From Pirellulales bacterium (GTDB taxonomy: Bacteria > Planctomycetota > Planctomycetia > Pirellulales > UBA1268), in NCBI GenBank assembly GCA_029246985.1, contig JAQWMC010000078.1, forward strand, positions 1-37,181: a DNA stretch of 37,181 nucleotides, read 5' to 3'. Positions within the stretch are counted from its first letter, which is position 1. The number at the start of each line of letters is the position of its first letter. Both the position numbers and the translations under genes were made by a program. Positions 17,363-25,026 of the stretch are shown here, piece by piece. The notes beneath the pieces are model-generated. The model was not told where the DNA came from. It worked only from the letters and a program-made list of their open reading frames with translations, and made no database searches.

Positions 17363-17758
17363 ATGAATCAAAAAAATAATGAAAAAGATCCTGGACGGCG
17401 TTCTGGTGATCGGAAGCAGGCTTTCGGTGGCTCAAATCTCATCTGGTCCCTGATTGCCGTGGCAGTCGCTGGTCTTTTTGCAGCCAGCCTCTTCAGCACT
17501 GGCCAGGAAGTTCAATTGAGCTACACCGACCTCGAGCGGCTTATTCGAGCTGCGGGTGAAGAAGAAGATCAGTCGGGCTCACCACGATTCGTAGAGGTTA
17601 TTACAGGCGAAACAGCAAAAGGGTCTCCACTGGTTTCACGATTCTGCTCTATCGATGATGTGGTTATCGGTGCATTTGAGGTGACTGGAACACTGCGAAA
17701 GGTTCCTTTACCCGGAGGCAATGGACGAGGTGGTCTGCGACCTATTGATGATGGCTGA
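17363..17758 (+). CDS. ftsH: FtsH N-terminal segment, ended by an in-frame TGA
   Basis: Encodes 131 residues: a basic cytoplasmic N-terminus (KNNEKDPGRRSGDRK), a membrane helix at about 26-45 (LIWSLIAVAVAGLFAASLF) and the start of the periplasmic domain (QLSYTDLERLIR...FVEVITGE). This is how FtsH membrane AAA proteases begin. The frame then meets TGA at 17756-17758, in a Gly/Pro-rich stretch (LPGGNGRGGLRPIDDG), and continues open in exactly the same frame as the following segment. Read alone, the product would be a single-pass protein with a truncated periplasmic domain and no ATPase. The stop may be a real nonsense change, a sequence error, or a point of readthrough or restart. Confidence 0.8.
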   Translation: MNQKNNEKDPGRRSGDRKQAFGGSNLIWSLIAVAVAGLFAASLFSTGQEVQLSYTDLERLIRAAGEEEDQSGSPRFVEVITGETAKGSPLVSRFCSIDDVVIGAFEVTGTLRKVPLPGGNGRGGLRPIDDG

Positions 17759-19501
17759 TTGACGAATAGTGGTAACGCACAAGGTGAACAGCTGCGATTT
17801 CGGACTGCCAAACTCCCAAGTGAGAACTCTGAGGGACAGCTATCGAAGATACTCGATCTCAATAAAGTTGATTATCGGTATGAGGATCCACCAAGTCCTT
17901 GGCGAAACTGGATGCCAATGTTGGTGTTGACCGGATTACTGGCGTTGGGATTCTTTCTCATGGTGCGTCGCCTTGGTGGAGCCGGCAGCCCAATGGCATT
18001 TGGTCGCAGCCGAGGAAAAATGTATGCCCAAGAAGATCTCGGGATCAGTTTCGATGATGTCGCCGGGATAGACGAAGCCGTTGATGAACTTCGCGAAGTG
18101 GTTGAATTTCTTCGGAGCGCTGAAAAATATCAGGTTCTTGGTGGCCATATTCCGAAGGGTGTTTTGTTAGTAGGACCTCCTGGGACAGGAAAGACTCTTC
18201 TCGCAAAAGCGATTGCGGGTGAAGCCGGTGTGCCCTTCTTTGGACTTTCCGGGAGTGACTTTGTTGAAATGTTTGTTGGTGTCGGAGCTGCCCGTGTCCG
18301 TGACATGTTTCAACAGGCCGCGCAAAAGAGCCCATGCATCATTTTCATTGATGAGCTTGATGCTTTAGGAAAAACCCGAGGCTCAAGTGTGGTTGGCGGT
18401 CATGATGAGAGAGAGCAGACGCTCAATGCGTTGCTTGTTGAAATGGATGGGTTTGGCAGCAACTCCGGCGTCATTGTGATGGCAGCTACAAACCGACCGG
18501 AAACACTTGATCCGGCACTCCTCCGACCAGGAAGGTTTGATCGACATGTTCTCGTCGACCGACCTGATGTCCGTGGACGTGAGGCTATTCTCAAGGTGCA
18601 TGTCCTCAATGTGAAGCTTGATCCTAAAGTGAATATTGAGCAGGTGGCACGAATTACCTCAGGTTTTTGTGGTGCAGACCTCGCCAACCTTGTGAATGAG
18701 GCCGCTTTGTTGGCCGCTCGCAACAACAAGAAGTCTGTGGGCATGGTGGAGTTCAACGAGGCTGTCGAACGTGGCACTGCAGGCCTTGAAAAAAAGAAGC
18801 GAGTGATCCACGAAGATGAAAAGAAACGAGTAGCGTATCACGAAGCAGCACATGCCTTAGTTGCATATTCTCTTCCGAATACTGACCCGATACATAAGGT
18901 GTCAATTATACCCCGTGGCCTCGCCGCTTTAGGCTACACCATGCAGCGGCCAGAAGATGATCGGTACCTCCTCACACAAAGTGAACTTGAAAGCAGAATT
19001 CATGTGCTCCTCGCTGGCACGATTGCAGAAGAAATGGTTTATGACGACATCTCAACAGGAGCCCAGAATGACTTGGAGCGAGCGAGTGAAATCGCGCGTT
19101 CAATGGTAATGGACTACGGCATGAGTCAACTCGGCAGAGTAAACTATCGTGAAAGCCAGCGGTCACCATTTCTTACTGGTGGAGGCGCCGACTTTGGCGC
19201 AACCCGCAGCCATAGTGAGGAGACAGCTCGCGAAATCGATGAGGAGGTTCGCCGGATAATCGATACGTCGATTGTTCAGGTTCGTCAGATTCTCCAAAAC
19301 CGTCGTACATCACTTGAATCAATTACGAGTCGCTTGATCGAAGCTGAAGTAATTGATGGCAGTGACCTCCAAGATATTATTGAAACAACGAATGGGAAAC
19401 CGCAACTCGTACCAGGCACAACAGCTGAACGCCGCGCTGGTGCAACACAAACACCATCTGACAGAGAGAACGAACCGCCGGCTGATGCTGCAAATCAGTA
19501 G
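17759..19501 (+). CDS. ftsH: FtsH main segment: second TM helix, AAA ATPase and zinc protease
   Basis: 580 residues continuous in frame with the upstream segment, beginning at a TTG directly after its TGA. Seen: the rest of the periplasmic domain ([20 protein letters not shown]), TM helix 2 at 51-69, Walker A GPPGTGKT at 139-146, Walker [10 protein letters not shown] at 194-202, the second region of homology with arginine fingers ([16 protein letters not shown]), and the zinc-protease motif HEAAH at 361-365. The enzyme degrades membrane and short-lived cytoplasmic proteins as a hexamer. All catalytic residues are kept, so only the stop codon breaks the gene. If translated on its own it would lack TM1, leaving topology to TM2. 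The C-terminal tail is charged and unconserved. Confidence 0.92.
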   Translation: MTNSGNAQGEQLRFRTAKLPSENSEGQLSKILDLNKVDYRYEDPPSPWRNWMPMLVLTGLLALGFFLMVRRLGGAGSPMAFGRSRGKMYAQEDLGISFDDVAGIDEAVDELREVVEFLRSAEKYQVLGGHIPKGVLLVGPPGTGKTLLAKAIAGEAGVPFFGLSGSDFVEMFVGVGAARVRDMFQQAAQKSPCIIFIDELDALGKTRGSSVVGGHDEREQTLNALLVEMDGFGSNSGVIVMAATNRPETLDPALLRPGRFDRHVLVDRPDVRGREAILKVHVLNVKLDPKVNIEQVARITSGFCGADLANLVNEAALLAARNNKKSVGMVEFNEAVERGTAGLEKKKRVIHEDEKKRVAYHEAAHALVAYSLPNTDPIHKVSIIPRGLAALGYTMQRPEDDRYLLTQSELESRIHVLLAGTIAEEMVYDDISTGAQNDLERASEIARSMVMDYGMSQLGRVNYRESQRSPFLTGGGADFGATRSHSEETAREIDEEVRRIIDTSIVQVRQILQNRRTSLESITSRLIEAEVIDGSDLQDIIETTNGKPQLVPGTTAERRAGATQTPSDRENEPPADAANQ

Positions 19502-19651
19502 TCTTGCTCCCTGAATTATCATCACAGTCGTTCTAGGTTGCCCAAGGCGAGTGGCTTCTCTAGCCAAGTTCCCGAGTGGGTCGATGATTCTACAGAGGCG
19601 ATAGCGAGGGGCTCATCGCGCAGGAGTAAGATTCCGGTTTCAGGCACCATC

Positions 19652-19864
19652 ATGTGGAAAAGTATATTTCTGGCGATTGGTATATTCGCTACGCTGCTAG
19701 GCATTGAACTGCTGTTCATCGATTCTGCCGTTGTTGTACCACTAGCAGGTGGCTTGGGGCGTACGATCACAGCACCTGAATGGGCGCCGTGGCTACTCAT
19801 CTCTGGTGGAGCCATCATAATTTTAAATTTGTGTACACTTCCTAGTGGTTTGATCAAGGAATAA
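19652..19864 (+). CDS. Small two-helix membrane protein of unknown function
   Basis: 70 residues from the ATG at 19652 (MWKSIFLAIGIF). It has two membrane helices, about residues 3-28 and 48-65, separated by a short loop containing TAPEWAPW, and ends near LPSGLIKE. The frame is open back to a TTG at 19538, which would add 38 hydrophilic residues (including VPEWVDDSTEAIARG); that longer start cannot be excluded. It resembles small planctomycete membrane proteins ending in a WAPW-containing helix, from memory of the group, but has no named family. It lies 150 bases after ftsH on the same strand. Confidence 0.6.
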   Translation: MWKSIFLAIGIFATLLGIELLFIDSAVVVPLAGGLGRTITAPEWAPWLLISGGAIIILNLCTLPSGLIKE

Positions 19865-19925
19865 GCCCGCTGTCAGGCTTCTCAAGCAGGCTGCATGCAA
19901 AGCCCCTGAATGTCTCTCGTGTACA

Positions 19926-20330
19926 ATGATTCGTACCAAAAAGCATCCGGACCGAGACACTATTCTCTTCGATGGTGAGTGTCGCTTCTGTCAACGGCAA
20001 ATTGCAATTCTGCGCCGGCTCGATTTACGACAACGGTTCATTTACAAGTCTCTCCACGAGCCGAGTGTAGCCGCTGATTTCCCCGAACTTTCAATTGAAC
20101 AACTCCAAGAACAGATGTTCGTAATCGACACACATGGAAATGCTCGCGGTGGTGCAACTGCTGTTCGCTATCTATCTCGTAAACTGCCACTCCTCTGGCC
20201 ACTCGCTCTTCTTCTACACATTCCAGGCTCACTGCCACTCTGGAATTGGCTGTATGCATATGTTGCAAAACGAAGGCTTTGGATCGCTGGGCGATGTGAT
20301 ACGACAAGCTGCCAAATACATCAGAAGTAG
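19926..20330 (+). CDS. DCC-family thiol-disulfide oxidoreductase (DUF393)
   Basis: 134 residues with the family signature LFDGECRFCQ: the DGxCxxC motif gives Cys19 and Cys22 of a thioredoxin-like redox site. The later segment GNARGGATAVRYLSRKLPLLWPLALLL and the ending W-L-Y-A-Y-V-A-K-R-R are typical of the family. DCC proteins are thought to be small redox proteins, but substrates are mostly unknown. It converges on the methyltransferase gene with only 6 bases between the stop codons, so transcripts of the two must overlap. Confidence 0.9.
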   Translation: MIRTKKHPDRDTILFDGECRFCQRQIAILRRLDLRQRFIYKSLHEPSVAADFPELSIEQLQEQMFVIDTHGNARGGATAVRYLSRKLPLLWPLALLLHIPGSLPLWNWLYAYVAKRRLWIAGRCDTTSCQIHQK

Positions 20331-20336
20331 TCGGCT

Positions 20337-21128
20337 TCACTCTTTGTTCTGGACGCCAAAAAACATGAGGTGCTGCCATGGCAACTCATCGAATTCACGT
20401 TCGAGAACAAAACCATTTGGCTCAAGTTCTTTTTTGACTTGTGACTTTGTCATCTTGTGGAGCGGCTTGATTGGTACCGTAGCGTCTTCCCCACGAAACT
20501 CGGCTAAAACAATTTGGCCACTATCTGAAAGGCTCTCTCGGATACGATTGAGCATTTTTTCAGGATGGGAGAACTCGTGGTAGACATCAACACAAAATAC
20601 GAGATCGACGTCTCCCTTGGGCAACCGAGGGTCAATAAATGTCCCCAGAATTGGTTTAATATTAAAGAGCTTTTCCTGTCGTGCTCGTGTGACGAGAAGT
20701 CGAAGCATTTGAGGCTGGATATCAACAGCGTACACTGTTCCTTCGGGGCCAACACGTCTGGCTAGTTCGAGTGTATAAAATCCATTTCCACACCCAAGAT
20801 CACAGATGGTTTGACCTGGCCGGATTTGAAGTGCTTCAAGAAGTAGTCGGCAATCTTCTTCGCGTTGGCGGCTTTCCCGAACAAGCCATGGGGCTCCCGT
20901 ATAATGCATCGTTTGGGCGATCTCTCGACCCATATATCGTGTTCGAGGCGGTGGAATTTCAACAGAACGATCAATCCTGAGATCAATAGTCAGTGGGCGT
21001 CCCGACGGACGTTCTGATTTTTTTGAAGGGGCTACATCATCCGCGGACTGTGATAGTGCACAAAGACAGACTGAACAAATGACTGTTTGAAAAGCTATTC
21101 GCACATGAAAGGCCAGTGAATGAGACAT
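20337..21128 (-). CDS. Class I SAM-dependent methyltransferase with a signal peptide
   Basis: 263 residues. The C-terminal two thirds form a Rossmann methyltransferase: motif I ICDLGCGNGFYTLELA (Asp110 to Gly116), an acidic motif II in VYAVDIQPQM, motif III-like DLVFCVDVYHEF, and a late strand GQIVLAEFRGED. The N-terminus is a clear export signal: HVR, then a hydrophobic run IAFQTVICSVCLCALS and a likely cleavage after SQSA, followed by a polar linker. This places a SAM-using fold outside the cytoplasm, which is unexpected. No internal start would leave the domain whole without also leaving the linker. The substrate is unknown. It is the last gene of a minus-strand stretch after lpxI. Confidence 0.85.
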   Translation of the reverse strand: MSHSLAFHVRIAFQTVICSVCLCALSQSADDVAPSKKSERPSGRPLTIDLRIDRSVEIPPPRTRYMGREIAQTMHYTGAPWLVRESRQREEDCRLLLEALQIRPGQTICDLGCGNGFYTLELARRVGPEGTVYAVDIQPQMLRLLVTRARQEKLFNIKPILGTFIDPRLPKGDVDLVFCVDVYHEFSHPEKMLNRIRESLSDSGQIVLAEFRGEDATVPIKPLHKMTKSQVKKELEPNGFVLEREFDELPWQHLMFFGVQNKE

Positions 21129-21167
21129 CTACGAAGTCTACAGGCAATAGAGTGAAAAGCGATACAA

Positions 21168-22097
21168 TCAGGCAACGCGATAGCGGGGTTTTTCCAACAA
21201 TGGTACTCCAGCAACGTCGTAACAACTCACAATTGAAATACCACAACGACTCGCATAAGCGGTGATCTGCTCCCGATCGACAAGGATTGTCTTACCGGCC
21301 TCGATCACAAGCACCTTGCCTCCTGACGCTCGAATTGATTGGAGTGTCCCGATACCAATCGTCGGCATGTCAAATCGTTCATCTTGCTGAGGCTTTGCAA
21401 CCTTCACTACGGTCATGCCACCAGAACGGCAAAGCCGACCTGCCCGCCGAATGCACTCATCAGTGCCCTCGATAGCTTCCAGTGCCATTGGAGCCTGGTT
21501 CTTTACAACTACTGTCTGGCCAATATCAAGACGTCCAAGTTCTTTCGCAAGCCGCCATCCAAAAACCACATCAGCCATCCGACGTTTTGAGAGTGGCTTG
21601 CCCGCTAGCACACCTTCAGTTGCCAAAAGTTCAGGAGCAAAATCTGTTGCTGGACAAATACGAATTTCTGACTTCTCAAAGGCTACGGCAATTGCTCCAA
21701 GAAGCGCATCGTCACGGTTGTCTTTACTTCGAGTTACAAAATGCGGCCAGAATGTCTTGAGCCCTTTCCAGTCGGGAAGATGTCGAATCCATCCGAATCG
21801 ACGAAACAGTTGCTTCTTGTGAATTTTTCCTGCCATCGTCGCACGACGCACGCCATTCTGATGAAAGAAGTCGATGGCTTTTCCAATTTCAGCAACGCCT
21901 ACTTCTCCGTAGACATCCGCTATGTCTTCGAGTGATTCTTCTGCGTGATACCGGATTGTTAATATCGCAACTCGGCCACCACGTCGCTGAATCGCTTCAG
22001 CGGTAGCAATTGGAAACCGTCCCCAGCCAGCAAGAATACCGACCAGTTCTCCGTCGAGTGATGGCAGTTTGTTCACGTCCTCGGACAAGGCTTTCAT
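21168..22097 (-). CDS. lpxI: UDP-2,3-diacylglucosamine pyrophosphatase LpxI (DUF1009)
   Basis: 309 residues. Hydrolyses UDP-2,3-diacylglucosamine to lipid X and UMP in lipid A synthesis; it is the non-homologous alternative to LpxH, well known from alpha-proteobacteria. Seen: the N-terminal Rossmann-like segment GELVGILAGWGRFPIATAEA, the family blocks GVRRATMAGKI and NRDDALLGAIA, and the C-terminal VVKNQAPMALEAIEGTDECIRR and KPQQDERFDMPTIGIGT; the Asp in RFDMP lies in the catalytic region of the family. It follows lpxD by 73 bases on the same strand, making a two-gene lipid A operon likely. Confidence 0.93.
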   Translation of the reverse strand: MKALSEDVNKLPSLDGELVGILAGWGRFPIATAEAIQRRGGRVAILTIRYHAEESLEDIADVYGEVGVAEIGKAIDFFHQNGVRRATMAGKIHKKQLFRRFGWIRHLPDWKGLKTFWPHFVTRSKDNRDDALLGAIAVAFEKSEIRICPATDFAPELLATEGVLAGKPLSKRRMADVVFGWRLAKELGRLDIGQTVVVKNQAPMALEAIEGTDECIRRAGRLCRSGGMTVVKVAKPQQDERFDMPTIGIGTLQSIRASGGKVLVIEAGKTILVDREQITAYASRCGISIVSCYDVAGVPLLEKPRYRVA

Positions 22098-22170
22098 TGT
22101 GCTATCAACTACTCTTTATCTAGCGATTTCAAAACGCGCATTGAGGACACTTGTTCCTCTCCAATTGATC

Positions 22171-23247
22171 CTAAGCCGCTTTCGAGGAAGACTCTTCTGT
22201 TGCCAATTGAGACGTCTGTTCCAATTCTTCAACCCGTTTCAGCAGGCGCTTCACTTGCTTTCTCATCTCGGGAAGCTTCGACATTGAAGCAAGTTGCAGC
22301 TTGCGTTGTCTCAGATCAATAGCCGGTTCACCAAGTACCGTTTGCTTTGGTGGAACATCATTGGAGACGCCTGATCGTGCACCAAGTACTGCGCCATCAC
22401 CAATGTGAATATGATCACGCAGACCACATTGACCTGCCATGATTACCCATTCACCAGTCGTCGTACTTCCTGCCACACCCACTTGGGAACAGATCATATT
22501 ATGACGACCTATTCGGCAGTTATGAGCAATCATGACCAGATTGTCTATCTTGGTGCCGCTGCCAATTACTGTTGGCCCGTATGTTCCACGATCAATAGTT
22601 GTTCCAGCACCAACTTCAACATGATCGCCTAATTCAACCCAGCCAAGTTGAGCGGAAAGCTCTAGACCCTTTGCATCTGGCTTATACCCAAATCCAAATG
22701 CTCCCAAAACGGCATTGGCGTGAATAATACAGTCTCGACCAACAAGGGTATCCTCATAAAGAACTGCATTTGCAAAGACCGTTGTTCCGGTACCAATTCG
22801 GCAGCCCGCACCAATTCGAGCTCCTGCATGAATAACAACTCCTTCCGCAAGTTCAACATCTTGACCTATGAGAGCCAAAGGATGGACTTCAACATCACCA
22901 GCAAGTCGGGCCGAGGGATCTATGACTGCTTGAGGACTCACACCTTGACGGTGTCGAGTGCGTGGAGGGCGAAAATGTTGAATAATTGTTGCAAAAGCTT
23001 TATGAACATCTTGAACCTCAATGATTGGTCGATCCTGCATCCCAGTACCTACCGGAACAACAGCAGCCGCTGCTAGGCTTTTGGCCAAACTTGGCAACCG
23101 CTCAGCAGAGTCAATGAGTGTTATGGCGTCTGTGGTTGCCGTCTCCAAAGTCGATGCTGCTACTATGTGCTCTTGAAAGTCAAGCGCATCGGGTATGACA
23201 AGCTGACCTTCGACCAGCTTTGCAAGCTTAGAAAGAGACTCAGACAT
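22171..23247 (-). CDS. lpxD: UDP-3-O-acylglucosamine N-acyltransferase LpxD
   Basis: About 358 residues. Transfers a hydroxyacyl chain from ACP to the 2-amino group in the third step of lipid A synthesis. An N-terminal uridine-binding domain is followed by left-handed beta-helix hexapeptide repeats (IGAGCRIGTGTTVFANAV and on), the LpxD block NAVLGAFGFGYKP, and the catalytic His in NLVMIAHNCRIG. The C-terminal tail is a charged helix (KQVKRLLKRVEELEQ), probably the trimer or ACP-facing helix. The frame opens with a TTG, but the next codon is ATG with a strong GGGAGG 7 bases upstream, so 23247 is the start. It leads the lpxD-lpxI pair. Confidence 0.95.
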   Translation of the reverse strand: MSESLSKLAKLVEGQLVIPDALDFQEHIVAASTLETATTDAITLIDSAERLPSLAKSLAAAAVVPVGTGMQDRPIIEVQDVHKAFATIIQHFRPPRTRHRQGVSPQAVIDPSARLAGDVEVHPLALIGQDVELAEGVVIHAGARIGAGCRIGTGTTVFANAVLYEDTLVGRDCIIHANAVLGAFGFGYKPDAKGLELSAQLGWVELGDHVEVGAGTTIDRGTYGPTVIGSGTKIDNLVMIAHNCRIGRHNMICSQVGVAGSTTTGEWVIMAGQCGLRDHIHIGDGAVLGARSGVSNDVPPKQTVLGEPAIDLRQRKLQLASMSKLPEMRKQVKRLLKRVEELEQTSQLATEESSSKAA

Positions 23248-23309
23248 CAAACAACCTCCCTGACCAAACCCAAAACAAAAGAACCACCAAGCGGCTGTGG
23301 ATTGGGAGA

Positions 23310-23813
23310 TTAGGAGTCCTGCTGGAGGGACGCAAGGTCGGCCAAATCTGGCTTATATGCCACCCAGAATTGCCACAACATGCCCACAGAGAGAGCCATT
23401 CTGAATGACCAGAGGATAGTCCGTATCCAGTTTGAATTGACGAGAAAACGGAGAGTTTGAGCATCCCAGCCGGTTGAAAGCTGCAGATGACAAGGCACTT
23501 GAAGAAAAAATGTGCTTGCCCAAATGCCCAAAAGAGCCGTCATGCCAACGATAGGGAACAGTGGATGCACACCTCGCGGCCGATGCACAAGTAACCAAAC
23601 AGCAACAATACCTTCAATCAGCATGGGAGGAATAACCACCGGCCCAGTGCGGTCACGGTGGGCCACCTCCCACCTGCCGAACTCATCGTGAGGCCACCCT
23701 TCCATTAAAGGATAATGCACAACCTGAACAAACCAGATGAGTCCAGCCATGAAACTGGTTGCAAGCACCTGAAGGAGGAGAGCTCGAGCACCCGGAACGA
23801 AACTTTTCATCAT
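23310..23813 (-). CDS. Four-helix integral membrane protein, family unnamed
   Basis: 167 residues with four hydrophobic segments: LLLQVLATSFMAGLIWFVQVV, VIPPMLIEGIVAVWLLV, LFPIVGMTALLGIWASTFFL and IRTILWSFRMALSVGMLWQFW (each near 17-21 residues, described in part). The motif FVQVVHYPL with a later polar stretch EVAHRDRTG and H-L-Q-L-S recurs in a widespread uncharacterised bacterial membrane family. The conserved His and Arg between helices hint at a ligand or metal site, which is inference. Its ATG overlaps the stop of the VOC gene (ATGA), so the two are translationally coupled. Confidence 0.75.
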   Translation of the reverse strand: MMKSFVPGARALLLQVLATSFMAGLIWFVQVVHYPLMEGWPHDEFGRWEVAHRDRTGPVVIPPMLIEGIVAVWLLVHRPRGVHPLFPIVGMTALLGIWASTFFLQVPCHLQLSTGWDAQTLRFLVNSNWIRTILWSFRMALSVGMLWQFWVAYKPDLADLASLQQDS

Positions 23814-24163
23814 GTTCCTATCGGAGCAAGCACTTCAACGGCATTTCCAGCAGGGTCAGCAACGTAGCAACTCCGCGTGCCATCTCGATGTACTTTCAGT
23901 TGGCCGAAGGCTTCCGCCTGCGGATGGATAAAACCAATATGTGGTGGGTGCTGATCTGGAATCACTAGTGCCAGCCGGGTGTTTCCAAATTCAAGGAGTG
24001 CCCAGGTCTCATCCTGATATTCAATATCGCAGCGAAAGTGTTTCGTATACCAGTCAACTGCCTTTGCGACATTACTGACGGCAATCGCAACATGATGAAT
24101 CACATCGAGTGGCGAATGAGGATCTACAGCAGGTAATTCACTTGATTCTAAAGGAGTGGCCAT
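23810..24163 (-). CDS. VOC-superfamily (glyoxalase/bleomycin resistance-like) protein
   Basis: About 117 residues from the ATG at 24163; the open frame runs back to 24211 without a better ribosome binding site. The fold is shown by VIHHVAIAVSNVAKAVDWYTKHF (first beta-alpha-beta-beta-beta unit), ALLEFGNTRLALVIPDQHPPHIGF and SCYVADPAGNAVEVLAP, where the final Glu and the early His are the usual metal ligands. VOC enzymes include glyoxalases, dioxygenases and thiol transferases; the reaction cannot be fixed here. The stop overlaps the membrane protein start (ATGA). Confidence 0.85.
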   Translation of the reverse strand: MATPLESSELPAVDPHSPLDVIHHVAIAVSNVAKAVDWYTKHFRCDIEYQDETWALLEFGNTRLALVIPDQHPPHIGFIHPQAEAFGQLKVHRDGTRSCYVADPAGNAVEVLAPIGT

Positions 24164-24253
24164 TTGATTTCTTTGAGCACAGGGCATGTCTGAAACACCC
24201 ATATTGTACATGTGACCGAAAGATTCGGAGGAATAAGCAGAGCGTATGCCGAG

Positions 24254-24982
24254 TTAGTTCTTGGCCTTTAGATCGGCAAGGCCCCCATCGACTCCCAGAA
24301 TCTGACCTGTTACCCAGGAATTTTTTGGATCAAGGAACCAGCAAACAGCACTCGAAACATCTTCTGGTTCACCAATCCGCCCGAGGGGATGCATTGAGAC
24401 GGAAGCTTTTTCGGCCAGCTCACTTGATAAGAGACCTGCAGCCAGGGGCGTTCGAACAAGACCAGGCGCCACACAATTAAACCGTATCTTGGCACGTGCA
24501 TAGGTCGCAGCCGCCGAACGCGTAAGCCCTACGACACCGGCTTTCGCTGCTGCAACTGCCTCGTGATTCGCAAGACCGATCCTACCAGCAGCACTCGACA
24601 GCAGAACAACTGATCCGCCTGAACTTCGTAGAAGTCGCCCAGCAGTGCGAACGCAGTGAAACGCGGTTGTTAAATTTGCCGCGATTGTTGCATGCCATTC
24701 ATCTGAACTCGTAAGGTGTCCAGGTTTTAGAAGAATTGATCCGACGCAATTAACGATACCCGTTAAACCCTGCAGATTCTCCACGGCCTTGTCACCGCAT
24801 GCGTCAACTGATGCTGCGTCAGTTGCTTCGAGAGTCTCCCACTCACAATTCAACTCCGCGCCACGTTCCTGCAGACTTTGAGAATTACGACCCGCGAGGA
24901 AGACCTTCCCTCCGGAAGCCACAACTTCTCTTGCCACCGCTGAGCCGATGCCACCGGCACCAATGATTAAAACTTTCTGCAC
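24254..24982 (-). CDS. SDR-family oxidoreductase-like protein lacking the catalytic Tyr
   Basis: 242 residues. A Rossmann fold with cofactor loop LIIGAGGIGSAVA (Gly8-x-x-x-Gly-x-Gly region), the NCVGS strand replacing NNAG, Asn103 in the NLTTAF helix, Ser129/130 in VVLLSSAAG, Lys147, and the family end block WVTGQILGVDGG. The expected YxxxK reads VAAAK, so the active-site Tyr is Val143 and His140 sits three residues before it. Classic dehydrogenase chemistry is doubtful; a related NHEA-AAAK form occurs in other SDR-like proteins. The start is GTG with TTGGAG 9 bases upstream. The sigma factor gene lies 44 bases upstream on the same strand. Confidence 0.88.
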   Translation of the reverse strand: MQKVLIIGAGGIGSAVAREVVASGGKVFLAGRNSQSLQERGAELNCEWETLEATDAASVDACGDKAVENLQGLTGIVNCVGSILLKPGHLTSSDEWHATIAANLTTAFHCVRTAGRLLRSSGGSVVLLSSAAGRIGLANHEAVAAAKAGVVGLTRSAAATYARAKIRFNCVAPGLVRTPLAAGLLSSELAEKASVSMHPLGRIGEPEDVSSAVCWFLDPKNSWVTGQILGVDGGLADLKAKN

Positions 24983-25026
24983 GTGATGTACTCCAACAAG
25001 TGTTTATTTCAGTTGAAGACTTCAGT

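Noticed and set aside
17756-17758. TGA in ftsH read as tryptophan or selenocysteine
   Set aside because: TGA ends many intact genes here (trmH-like, RNase HII-like, lepA, phrB, cysNC), so it is a normal stop. I saw no convincing SECIS-like hairpin just after it, and FtsH needs no selenocysteine at that place.
19552-19566. TGGCT/AGCCA inverted repeat after ftsH as a terminator
   Set aside because: The stem is only 5 bp and is not followed by a T-run.
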